NCBI RefSeq assembly: GCF_004784465.1
Contig: NZ_SRRU01000007.1
Coordinates: forward strand, 1,091-65,090
Direction of reading: 5' to 3'
Source of the DNA: Streptomyces griseoluteus
GTDB lineage: Bacteria; Actinomycetota; Actinomycetes; Streptomycetales; Streptomycetaceae
Length of the DNA stretch: 64,000 nucleotides
The number at the start of each line of letters is the position of its first letter. Positions within the stretch are counted from its first letter, which is position 1. Below, piece by piece: positions 35,252 through 42,649 of this stretch. A model generated the notes under the pieces. That model was not told the origin of the DNA. It saw only the letters and a program-made list of their open reading frames with translations, and did no database searches. The translations under genes were made by a program, and so were the position numbers.

Positions 35252-36736
35252 ATGAACGACCAGAACCAGCCCGACGGCTCGGCCGCGCACGAGTACGAGC
35301 ACGGGGCTCTCGGCGACGCCGAGTACGCGGAGTTCATGCAGCTCGCCGCGGAAGAGGGCTTCGACATCGAGGACGTCGAGGGCGCCATCGAGGAGGCGGG
35401 CCACGGCCCCCTTCCCGTGCTCGCCGTCGTCGGCCGCCCCAATGTCGGCAAGTCGACCCTGGTGAACCGGATCATCGGCCGCCGCGAGGCGGTCGTCGAG
35501 GACAAGCCCGGTGTCACCCGCGACCGCGTCACCTATGAGGCGGAGTGGGCCGGCCGCCGCTTCAAGGTGGTCGACACCGGCGGCTGGGAGCAGGACGTCC
35601 TCGGCATCGACGCCTCCGTGGCCGCGCAGGCCGAGTACGCGATCGAGGCCGCCGACGCGGTCGTCTTCGTGGTGGACGCCAAGGTCGGCGCCACCGACAC
35701 CGACGAGGCCGTGGTCCGGCTGCTGCGCAAGGCGGGCAAGCCGGTCGTGCTGGCCGCCAACAAGGTCGACGGCCTCTCCGGCGAGTCCGACGCGGCCTAC
35801 CTGTGGTCCCTCGGACTCGGCGAGCCGCACCCGGTCTCCGCCCTGCACGGCCGCGGCACCGGCGACATGCTGGACGCCGTCCTGGAGGCCCTGCCGGACG
35901 CGCCCGCGCAGACCTTCGGCGGCACCGGCGTCGGCGGTCCCCGCCGCATCGCCCTGATCGGCCGCCCGAACGTCGGCAAGTCCTCGCTGCTGAACAAGGT
36001 CGCGGGCGAGGAGCGTGTCGTCGTCAACGAGCTGGCGGGCACCACCCGCGACCCGGTCGACGAGATGATCGAGCTGGGCGGCAAGACCTGGAAGTTCGTG
36101 GACACCGCCGGTATCCGCAAGCGCGTCCACCTCCAGCAGGGCGCCGACTACTACGCCTCCCTGCGCACGGCCGCCGCCGTGGAGAAGGCGGAGGTCGCGG
36201 TCATCCTGATCGACGGCTCCGAGAACATCTCGGTGCAGGACCAGCGCATCGTCACCATGGCCGTCGAGGCCGGGCGCGCGGTCGTCGTCGCCTTCAACAA
36301 GTGGGACACCCTCGACGAGGAGCGCCGCTACTACCTCGAGCGCGAGATCGAGACCGAGCTGGGCCAGATCGCGTGGGCCCCGCGCGTCAACGTCTCCGCC
36401 CGCACCGGCCGCCACATGGAGAAGCTGGTCCCGGCGATCGAGACCGCGCTCGACGGCTGGGAGACCCGCGTCCCCACCGGCCGGCTGAACGCCTTCCTCG
36501 GCGAGCTGGCCGCCGCCCACCCGCACCCGGTCCGGGGCGGCAAGCAGCCGCGCATCCTGTTCGGCACCCAGGCCGGCACCAAGCCGCCGCGCTTCGTCCT
36601 CTTCGCCTCCGGCTTCATCGAGGCGGGCTACCGGCGCTTCATCGAGCGCCGTCTGCGCGAGGAGTTCGGCTTCGAGGGCACCCCGATCCACATCTCGGTG
36701 CGGGTGCGCGAGAAGCGCGGCGCGAAGAAGAAGTGA
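35252..36736 (+). CDS. der: Ribosome-associated GTPase Der (EngA)
   Basis: A 494-residue protein with two tandem GTPase domains. G1 motifs are GRPNVGKSTL and GRPNVGKSSL; G3 motifs DTGGWE and DTAGIRK; G4 motifs NKVDG and NKWDT. The C-terminal KH-like domain begins near GRLNAFLGELAAAHPHPV and ends with basic KRGAKKK. About 60 N-terminal acidic residues precede the first GTPase domain, as in other actinobacteria. Required for 50S assembly in other bacteria. ATG 35252; GAGGT about eleven bases upstream. Followed by a strong terminator. Confidence 0.96.
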   Translation: MNDQNQPDGSAAHEYEHGALGDAEYAEFMQLAAEEGFDIEDVEGAIEEAGHGPLPVLAVVGRPNVGKSTLVNRIIGRREAVVEDKPGVTRDRVTYEAEWAGRRFKVVDTGGWEQDVLGIDASVAAQAEYAIEAADAVVFVVDAKVGATDTDEAVVRLLRKAGKPVVLAANKVDGLSGESDAAYLWSLGLGEPHPVSALHGRGTGDMLDAVLEALPDAPAQTFGGTGVGGPRRIALIGRPNVGKSSLLNKVAGEERVVVNELAGTTRDPVDEMIELGGKTWKFVDTAGIRKRVHLQQGADYYASLRTAAAVEKAEVAVILIDGSENISVQDQRIVTMAVEAGRAVVVAFNKWDTLDEERRYYLEREIETELGQIAWAPRVNVSARTGRHMEKLVPAIETALDGWETRVPTGRLNAFLGELAAAHPHPVRGGKQPRILFGTQAGTKPPRFVLFASGFIEAGYRRFIERRLREEFGFEGTPIHISVRVREKRGAKKK

Positions 36737-36760
36737 CCGCCACGGCGGATTGACGCACGG

Positions 36761-36803
36761 CGAAGGGGCGGCCCGGTCTCGGTGGAGACGGGCCGCCCCT
36801 TCG
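36761..36803 (+). terminator. Bidirectional terminator after der
   Basis: GAAGGGGCGGCCCG-g-TCTC pairs with GAGACGGGCCGCCCCTTC, leaving one bulged G and a short loop. It lies between der and the convergent hypothetical gene, so serves both. Confidence 0.85.
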
Positions 36804-36811
36804 TGTCCGGC

Positions 36812-37210
36812 TCAGTCGCCCTGGCGCGGGGCCGGGGGGAGCGCCGGGGGCCCCTCGCCGTCCGGCTGGGCCCGCCTGATCGTGCCGATCCGCTGCCACT
36901 GGGACTGCTGTGACTGCTGCCGCGCGCTGTAAGCACCCGCGCTGTAGGCGCTGTAGGAGCTGCTGAACGACCCCGGCCGGTGCCCGCCGTACGAGCCCGT
37001 GCTCTGCGGGAGGTTCCCGAAGGCGGTGAAACCCAGGTTCTCCTCGCCGCTGCGATCCCCGGGCAGCGTACGGAAGGTCTTGACCCACTCCGCGTACAGC
37101 GTGTCGTAGATCGGCGTGGACGAGGGCCCGCCGGAGTTCTCCTGCCCGGACCGGGCGAGGGGAACGGGGGACAGGGCGGGCCGGCGGGGAGAGGCGTCGT
37201 ATGGGTGCAC
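36812..37210 (-). CDS. Hypothetical disordered protein
   Basis: A 132-residue unrecognised protein starting at a GTG. It has one motif-like segment, YDTLYAEWVKTFRTLPGDRSGEENLGFTAFG, and a Ser/Tyr/Gln-rich low-complexity tail (SFSSSYSAYSAGAYSARQQSQQSQW). No membrane segment. The start codon lies inside an inverted repeat (37202-37235), which could be an autoregulatory site. Codon use is normal, so it is probably a real Streptomyces gene. Confidence 0.65.
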   Translation of the reverse strand: MHPYDASPRRPALSPVPLARSGQENSGGPSSTPIYDTLYAEWVKTFRTLPGDRSGEENLGFTAFGNLPQSTGSYGGHRPGSFSSSYSAYSAGAYSARQQSQQSQWQRIGTIRRAQPDGEGPPALPPAPRQGD

Positions 37211-37235
37211 GTATGTCCAAACGACGGTGCACCCA
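37202..37235. promoter_or_regulatory. 9-bp inverted repeat over the start of the hypothetical gene
   Basis: TGGGTGCAC (37202-37210) and GTGCACCCA (37227-37235), 16 bases apart. One arm contains the GTG start codon of the minus-strand gene. Candidate operator or translation-blocking hairpin. Confidence 0.5.
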
Positions 37236-37345
37236 AAGGGATGCGGCCACGCGGGGGGCTGCCGGGGGTACGCCGGACAGCACGACCGGCCGTGCCGCCC
37301 TGGGGGTGGGGGACGGCACGGCCGGTGTCCGGGGGAGGGGTGGGG

Positions 37346-38137
37346 TCAGGTGCCGGCGAGGGGAAGGGCGGCGGCCACCAGGCGGCCGTTGGCGGCGGCC
37401 TGGTCCAGGGCGTCGCGGAGGAGGTCCTCGCGGGGCTGGCGGCCGATGGAGCCGACGGGGGCCGCGAACATCAGCACCTGCTGGTGCTTGTTGGCGGCGG
37501 CCCGCCAGCTGTCGGTGACCTGGAGCGGCTGGTGCGCCTGCCACCAGGCCACCGGCTGGCTGCCGTGGGGGCCCGGCTGGAGCACAGCGTGGAGCTGGCC
37601 GACGGCGAGCAGCACCGACCAGCCGTGCAGCACCGGGGGGACGGTGTCGAGCGCGGTCACCGGCATGAAGCCCTGCTCGATGAGGAGGGGGAGGAAGTCG
37701 TCCCCGCCCCCGGTGGCGCCGGGGCGCGCGATGGGTGCGGTCGGCTCGACGACGAGCGCCGGGTGCAACTCGCCCTCGATCAGCACCAGGCCGCTGGTCA
37801 CGCCGAGCACGGCGGGCTCGGGCGCGGCCCGGTGGGGCTGCTCCGGCTCCTGGGGGGCCGCCTCGCCGCCGATGGAGCGGACGGCGCCCTGCAACTGCTC
37901 CTCGGTGACCTGCACGACCTGCGAGGGCAGACAGCCCGCGTGGGCGAAGGCGAGGACGGCGGTCTCGTCCCCGACGAACAGGACGGTGCTGGTGCGTTCC
38001 TGATCGGAGTCCCCCGGAGTGCGGCAGGACGTGCAGTCGTAACTGCCCGGAGCGTTCGCTCCGGTGAGCAGCCGGTCGGCTTCTTCGTCGCCGATCTCGG
38101 CGCGTACGGCGTCACTGACGTCGAGCATGCGCGGCAC
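37346..38137 (-). CDS. Conserved hypothetical protein with CxxC motif
   Basis: A 263-residue cytosolic protein. It opens PRMLDVSDAVRAEIGDEEADRLL followed by a cysteine pair (YDCTSCRTPG) and a third Cys in AFAHAGCLPSQVV, which might bind zinc or iron. The second half (ALVVEPTAPIARPG, DDFLPLLIEQGFMPVTALD, PHGSQPVAWWQAHQPLQV) has no family I can name. A GTG at 38137 has GGGAG about six bases upstream and is preferred; an in-frame ATG at 38209 would add 24 disordered residues. Role unknown. Confidence 0.7.
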   Translation of the reverse strand: MPRMLDVSDAVRAEIGDEEADRLLTGANAPGSYDCTSCRTPGDSDQERTSTVLFVGDETAVLAFAHAGCLPSQVVQVTEEQLQGAVRSIGGEAAPQEPEQPHRAAPEPAVLGVTSGLVLIEGELHPALVVEPTAPIARPGATGGGDDFLPLLIEQGFMPVTALDTVPPVLHGWSVLLAVGQLHAVLQPGPHGSQPVAWWQAHQPLQVTDSWRAAANKHQQVLMFAAPVGSIGRQPREDLLRDALDQAAANGRLVAAALPLAGT

Positions 38138-38348
38138 GGTGGCTCCCTCGGGATGCGCGCGGTCGGCCGGGTGGCTCCCGGTCGCTGAGCCTTGGGATCG
38201 CGGGCTCATGCAGAAGACAACGGGCGTCCTGTGGTGGGAGTCACGCCCCAGGGGGCATGGAATCGAACCAGCCTGCGCGCAGGGTCACTTTCGACACGGA
38301 ATCGGCCACTCACCGTCAACTCCGTACCCAGTCAAGGAACTTGAAAGG

Positions 38349-38362
38349 GTGATGTGTGTCAC
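38349..38362. promoter_or_regulatory. Crp-like binding site upstream of the rpf gene
   Basis: GTGATGTGTGTCAC fits the Streptomyces Crp motif GTG-N6-GNCAC exactly and the CRP palindrome GTGA-N6-TCAC. It lies about 315 bp before the Rpf-LysM start. Confidence 0.6.
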
Positions 38363-38520
38363 GGGCAGGTGCCGCTCATGGTCGACAAGTACCGAAATAA
38401 CCGTATGAAGTGGTTGGCCGGAAATCGCCGATACTGGCGGTAACCACCAACTGGCCTGCCGCGACGAGGTGTTGTTGAAATGCGGCACCTGTCCTCCTTA
38501 GATTCCTTCGCCGTGTGCAA

Positions 38521-38675
38521 CTAGCACCGCTCGGGTAGGTCCGCCGCCCGGCGCCGGGTCCGTCAGGGCCGCGGCACCGGTCACCGGTGGACGGGGCGGG
38601 CACGAGGAACCGCGGTCCGACGCGGCGAGACGTGCCCCGCCCAGGGGGAGCCCGGGTTCGTGGAGAGGGAACTGC
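38521..38675 (+). ncRNA. Structured GC-rich 5' leader of the rpf gene
   Basis: Two clear foldable elements: CACCGGT-C-ACCGGTG (38575-38589), and a long hairpin GGGCACG-AGGAA-CCGCG-GTCCGA-CGCGG-CGAGA-CGTGCCC (38598-38637) with a purine-rich internal loop. GGTCCG occurs three times. A c-di-AMP (ydaO) riboswitch is known upstream of S. coelicolor rpfA, but the CAGCTAACC signature of that class is not visible, so the class is undecided. Confidence 0.45.
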
Positions 38676-39356
38676 ATGACCGAGTGTGCCGATACGACCC
38701 GTTCGACCGCCCGTAAGGGCCGTACGACGGCCGCCCTCGCCGGGGCCGCGCTGCTCGCCCCGCTGGGGCTGCTGGCAGCCTCCGGAGAGGCGCAGGCGGC
38801 GGACAACGGGGTCTGGGACCGCATCGCCCAGTGCGAGAGCGGCGGCAACTGGCACATCAACACCGGCAACGGCTACTACGGCGGACTCCAGTTCTCCGCC
38901 AGCACGTGGCGTGCCTACGGTGGCGGCGCCTACGCCGCCACCGCGGACCAGGCGTCGAGAAGCGCGCAGATCGCCGTGGCGTCCAAGGTCCAGCAGGCCC
39001 AGGGCTGGGGCGCCTGGCCCGTCTGCTCCGGCCGCGCCGGGGCCTACGGGTCCGCACCGTCCAGCGCCTCGGCGGGCAACGGAACCGACAAGGGCGTGAC
39101 GAAGAAGTCCGCTCCCACGCGATCCGCCCCGACCCGGACCGCACCGACGCGGTCCGCCCCGGCCCCGCAGCGCCCGGCGACGACCCATGCCGACCGGGGA
39201 GCCGGCCGGGGCGGCTACACCGTCCGCCAGGGCGACACGCTGAGCACCATCGCCGCCCGGCACGGGGTGAGCTGGCAGCGGGTCTACGAAGCCAACCGGT
39301 CGGTCATCGGGGCCGACCCCGATCTGATCGTGCCGGGGCAGCATCTCGCGCTCTGA
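38676..39356 (+). CDS. Secreted Rpf-domain transglycosylase with LysM
   Basis: A 226-residue resuscitation-promoting-factor-like muralytic enzyme. The signal peptide ends near SGEAQAA. The Rpf domain NGVWDRIAQCESGGNWHINTGNGYYGGLQFSASTWRAYGG holds the catalytic Glu in CESGG. A threonine/proline/serine linker (APTRSAPTRTAPTRSAP) joins a C-terminal LysM (YTVRQGDTLSTIAARHGVSWQRVYEANRSVIG) that binds peptidoglycan. It cleaves cell wall during germination or growth. ATG with GAGAGGGA upstream. The long leader and Crp-like site suggest second-messenger control. Confidence 0.93.
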   Translation: MTECADTTRSTARKGRTTAALAGAALLAPLGLLAASGEAQAADNGVWDRIAQCESGGNWHINTGNGYYGGLQFSASTWRAYGGGAYAATADQASRSAQIAVASKVQQAQGWGAWPVCSGRAGAYGSAPSSASAGNGTDKGVTKKSAPTRSAPTRTAPTRSAPAPQRPATTHADRGAGRGGYTVRQGDTLSTIAARHGVSWQRVYEANRSVIGADPDLIVPGQHLAL

Positions 39357-39379
39357 CGCGAGGCCCCGCCTCGACGGCC

Positions 39380-39411
39380 ACGGCCGCCGCCCTCCGGAGG
39401 GCGGCGGCCGT
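39380..39411 (+). terminator. 16-bp palindromic terminator after the rpf gene
   Basis: ACGGCCGCCGCCCTCC followed directly by its reverse complement, giving a very stable hairpin just after the stop. The remaining 39412-39749 stretch shows no gene; it is comparatively AT-rich and probably holds the I78 promoter. Confidence 0.85.
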
Positions 39412-39749
39412 TCGCATCTGTTCGTGCGGAGAACTCGTGAATTTCCTATGCGGCATCAGCTCCGGCGCGCGTGCGCCGCATTTCGCGGGAAAAACGTTCC
39501 GGGCCTGTTCCTGGCCGGTTCCGGTCTGTGATCCGACGCATTACGAGCGTTAATTGGCCCCCGTGACGGCCCGCACAGGAAAATTCTGTTCGATTACCCC
39601 GTGAAGGTGAACGGAAACCCCCATACGTGTGACGGAGTACGCGGGTTACGGGCATCGGGAGCTGTGACAGAAGTGTGACCGGCCAGCGCCCCGGCGGCCG
39701 TCGCGGCGCGTGCCTTCCGTAGTCGGCGCGGGCCGCCTAGCGTGGCCGC

Positions 39750-39965
39750 ATGGCACAGATCCCCGCTCCGCCGCCGGAGCCTCAGGACACCCTGGACAGC
39801 TATGTCGGCCTGGCCCCGGAGGGCGCCGACCGGCGCGCCCGGAGCCGGGGCTGGCAGACGGTGCGGGCGCTGCCGCCCGGCGCGGTCATCACCATGGAGT
39901 ACCGCACGGGCCGACTCAACTTCGAGGTGAAGGACGGCCGGGTCGCCCGCGTCTGGAAGGGCTGA
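39750..39965 (+). CDS. Peptidase inhibitor I78 family protein
   Basis: A 71-residue protein. LDSYVGLAPEGADRRARSRGW, then VRALPPGAVITMEYRTGRLNFEVKDGRVARVWKG, matches the I78 serine-protease inhibitor family (potato-inhibitor-I-like fold). No signal peptide, so it may protect cytosolic proteins. TAGCGT six bases before the ATG suggests leaderless expression. Convergent with the PAP2 gene 8 bp away. Confidence 0.8.
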   Translation: MAQIPAPPPEPQDTLDSYVGLAPEGADRRARSRGWQTVRALPPGAVITMEYRTGRLNFEVKDGRVARVWKG

Positions 39966-39973
39966 CCCGGCCG

Positions 39974-40987
39974 TCAGGGGCGCGCGGCCTGCGAGGCCCC
40001 GCGCGGAAGCCGGTCCGCGTGCGGCGGACGCCGGCTGCCCGCCGGGGTGACCGGGGTGCGGTCGGAGCGGGCCGTGTGCGGGCCCGGCGCCAGATGGATC
40101 GGCGGCCGGGGCCCGCGCGCCGACGTGACCGGCTCCCGCGCCGGTACGGACGGCTCGGCGGCCTTGGCCAGCGGCTGGAGGGCCACCGGGGCGAGCGGCG
40201 CGGCCGGCGCGGGCACGGTCCGCCGCCGGCGGGCGCGCAGCCGGTCCCGCAGCGCGAACAGCGCGTTCTCCGCGCGGGAGATCAGCGGCTCGAACCAGGG
40301 GAGCGCCAGCAGGATCAGCAGCCCGGCGGCCCAGCCCAGCAGCACGTCGCTCAGCCAGTGCGTACCGAGGTAGACGGTGGTGAGGCCGACGCCGAGGGAG
40401 GTGATCGCGGAGAGGGCGGACAGCCAGCGGCGTGCCCTCGCCGTGGAGGCCAGATACGCCAGGATGCCCCAGGTCACGACCGCGTTGGCGGTGTGACCCG
40501 AGGGAAATATGTCTCCGCCCAGGCCCATCTCGTTCGAGCCGATCACGGTGGCGTAGTGCGGGCCGAGCCGGCCCATGCCGAGCTTGGCGGCGCCGACCGT
40601 GATGTTCAGCAGCAGCAGCGAGGCGGCCAGGGTCAGCAGCGGACGGACCGTGTGCTGCCGCCAGGAGCGCCAGCCGAGCCAGGCCGCGACCATCACCGCG
40701 GTGGGGCCGCGCTGGCCGAGCACCACGTAGTAGTCGAGGAAGGCGTGGATGCCCGGCCACTGCTGGTAGGGGCGGAAGAACATGACCCGCCAGTCCAGCC
40801 GGACCAGCCAGGACGTGGTGATCACGGCCCACACGATCGCCAGGTAGAAGGCCAGGGTCGAGGAGAACAGCACGGCCCGGTGCCGCGACATCCGCGGCAC
40901 GTCGATATGGGCCGGCCGTTCCGGCTCACGGTCCAGCCTGGCGAACACCCGGTCCAGACGCCGGGTGAGCTTTCGTTCGGTACGCAC
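39974..40987 (-). CDS. PAP2-like membrane protein with altered phosphatase motifs
   Basis: A 337-residue membrane protein of the PAP2/phosphatidic-acid phosphatase superfamily with about six helices. The central motif PSGHTANAVV and the late HWLSDVLLG keep the catalytic histidines and aspartate. The first motif reads KLGMGRLGP instead of KX6RP, and the third TTVYLGTHWLSD instead of SRX5HX3D, so two phosphate-binding arginines are missing. A ~100-residue basic, Pro-rich cytosolic tail follows. GTG start. Substrate unknown; could be a variant lipid phosphatase or transferase. Confidence 0.82.
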   Translation of the reverse strand: MRTERKLTRRLDRVFARLDREPERPAHIDVPRMSRHRAVLFSSTLAFYLAIVWAVITTSWLVRLDWRVMFFRPYQQWPGIHAFLDYYVVLGQRGPTAVMVAAWLGWRSWRQHTVRPLLTLAASLLLLNITVGAAKLGMGRLGPHYATVIGSNEMGLGGDIFPSGHTANAVVTWGILAYLASTARARRWLSALSAITSLGVGLTTVYLGTHWLSDVLLGWAAGLLILLALPWFEPLISRAENALFALRDRLRARRRRTVPAPAAPLAPVALQPLAKAAEPSVPAREPVTSARGPRPPIHLAPGPHTARSDRTPVTPAGSRRPPHADRLPRGASQAARP

Positions 40988-41225
40988 CCAATCGACGTTA
41001 CAGCGAGTGAGCTGTGTGCCCGGTCGGTACTGGGGCTTTGTGATGACGATGTGATGTGGGAAACGTCTCAGGAACCGCTTGAATTCCTGAACGTCGGCGA
41101 TATCGCCGGAGCGGCCCCCGTAATTGCCCCGGATCTCGCCGGGAGCGGTTTTATGGCGCTTTTAATTCGGTTCACCGAAAGGTGGTCCGGTATTCGGCGG
41201 GCGCTCACCCGGCCCGTCGGGCCCC

Positions 41226-42389
41226 TCACGGCGGACCGGAGCCGTTCAGCCACCAGGCGCCGTACACCGCCGCACCGGCCGCGAGCGCGCCGACCAGCGG
41301 CGCGGCGCGGGCCGGGCGGGCGCGGGCCAGGGCCTCGGCCAGGGGGAAGAGCAGGGGGAAGGCGGGCAGCAGCAGCCGGGGCTTGGAGCCGAAGTAGCTC
41401 GACGCGCACAGGGCCAGCGCCAGCACGACCCCGCTGTAGACCAGCAGCGCGAGCGGCTGCCCCCGGCGCACCCCGGCCCCGTACAGCCACAGCAGCAGGA
41501 CGACGCCGGTGATCAGGGCGATGCCCGCGAGGGCCGACGGGAACGCGGTGAGCATGCCGCCGACGAAGCGGGCGAAGGCGTACCCGCCGTCGAACCCGTT
41601 GCGCCACCCCGCCTGGACGTCGAGGTAGCCGAGCGGGCCGTCCCCGGTGCGGTGACCCACCCACAGGACGTACGCCGCCGCGCCCAGCGGGGCCAGGGCG
41701 GCGCCCAGCACCCGGCGCCAGGCGGGGGAGCGCGGGCCCCCCGCGCTCCGCGTTCGCCCGAACGAGGCAACGGCCGCCACCCACACCGCGGCGACCACCG
41801 CCGCCCCCACCGGCCGGGTCAGCCCCGCGAGCGCGGCCAGCAGCCCCGCCGTCACCCAGCGCCCCGACACCACCGCGAACAGCGACCAGGCGGCCAGCGC
41901 GGTGAACAGGGACTCGCTGTACGCCATCGACTGCACGATCCCGACCGGCAGCACCGCCCACAGCAGCACCGCGTACATCCCGGCCCGCGCTCCGTACAGC
42001 CGTTCCGCCAGCGCGAAGACCCCGCCCGCCGCCGCCAGCGAGGCCGACGCGGAGACCGTGAGTCCCGCGTCCGCGTACGACAGCGGGGCCAGCGCGTGCA
42101 GCAGCCGCTCCAGCCAGGGCAGGAGCGGGAAGAAGGCGAGGTCGGAATGGACGTCGCCGCCCGGCAGCCGGACCTCGTGGCCGTAGCCCGCACCGGCGAC
42201 CCGCGCGTACCAGAGGGAGTCCCAGCGGGCGGAGAGCAGCTTGTGCGCGCTCGTGCCGCGTGCCGCGCTCCACCCGGCCAGCACGGCCAGCCCCAGGGCC
42301 CGGACCCCGGCGTACCCCAGGAGCGCCGGGAGGGCCCGGCGGGGGAGGGAGGTCACGGGCGGGGCCGCCCGCGTGGCTGTCTCGGTCAC
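41226..42389 (-). CDS. PIG-V-like membrane mannosyltransferase (GT-C)
   Basis: A 387-residue multipass membrane protein. RWDSLWYARVAGAGYGHEV is the RWDxxxY motif of PIG-V (GT76) proteins. Further landmarks are LAFFPLLPWLERLL, AYSESLFTALAAWSLFAV and GLTRPVGAAV. It probably uses a polyprenyl-phosphate mannose donor to glycosylate an envelope lipid or protein. The GTG at 42389 is six bases after GATAAT, fitting a leaderless transcript; no ribosome-binding site is seen. Confidence 0.82.
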   Translation of the reverse strand: MTETATRAAPPVTSLPRRALPALLGYAGVRALGLAVLAGWSAARGTSAHKLLSARWDSLWYARVAGAGYGHEVRLPGGDVHSDLAFFPLLPWLERLLHALAPLSYADAGLTVSASASLAAAGGVFALAERLYGARAGMYAVLLWAVLPVGIVQSMAYSESLFTALAAWSLFAVVSGRWVTAGLLAALAGLTRPVGAAVVAAVWVAAVASFGRTRSAGGPRSPAWRRVLGAALAPLGAAAYVLWVGHRTGDGPLGYLDVQAGWRNGFDGGYAFARFVGGMLTAFPSALAGIALITGVVLLLWLYGAGVRRGQPLALLVYSGVVLALALCASSYFGSKPRLLLPAFPLLFPLAEALARARPARAAPLVGALAAGAAVYGAWWLNGSGPP

Positions 42390-42649
42390 GCGCCGATTAT
42401 CGACGCCCGCGCCGGCCGGGCCGTCCTGCGCCGATGCCCCCGGATGGCGAGGTGGCGCACGCCACACCGATCGGGGCACAACCGTGAGAGGTCCACCACG
42501 TGACCTGGGGATGAACTCGCGTACGCTGACGAACCACCCGCGTGGGTCCGAGCGGGCCGGTGCCACCGCTTCTCTCCGGCCGTACGGCGTGGAGATCCCC
42601 CCACCCCGCCGGCCCGCCGCACGCGAGGACTCTTCTGGGAGGTACGTAC

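Noticed and set aside
38259..38270. GGAATCGAACC resembling a tRNA T-loop
   Set aside because: No acceptor stem or anticodon arm around it.
38521..38675. Definite ydaO (c-di-AMP) riboswitch
   Set aside because: The GAGGAACC patch is suggestive but the CAGCTAACC and GGGGTGAATC signatures are not found; kept only as a structured leader.
41053..41225. Open frame starting MWETSQEPLEFL between the PAP2 and PIG-V-like genes
   Set aside because: Its downstream half is antisense to the PIG-V-like gene with shadow composition; no ribosome-binding site.
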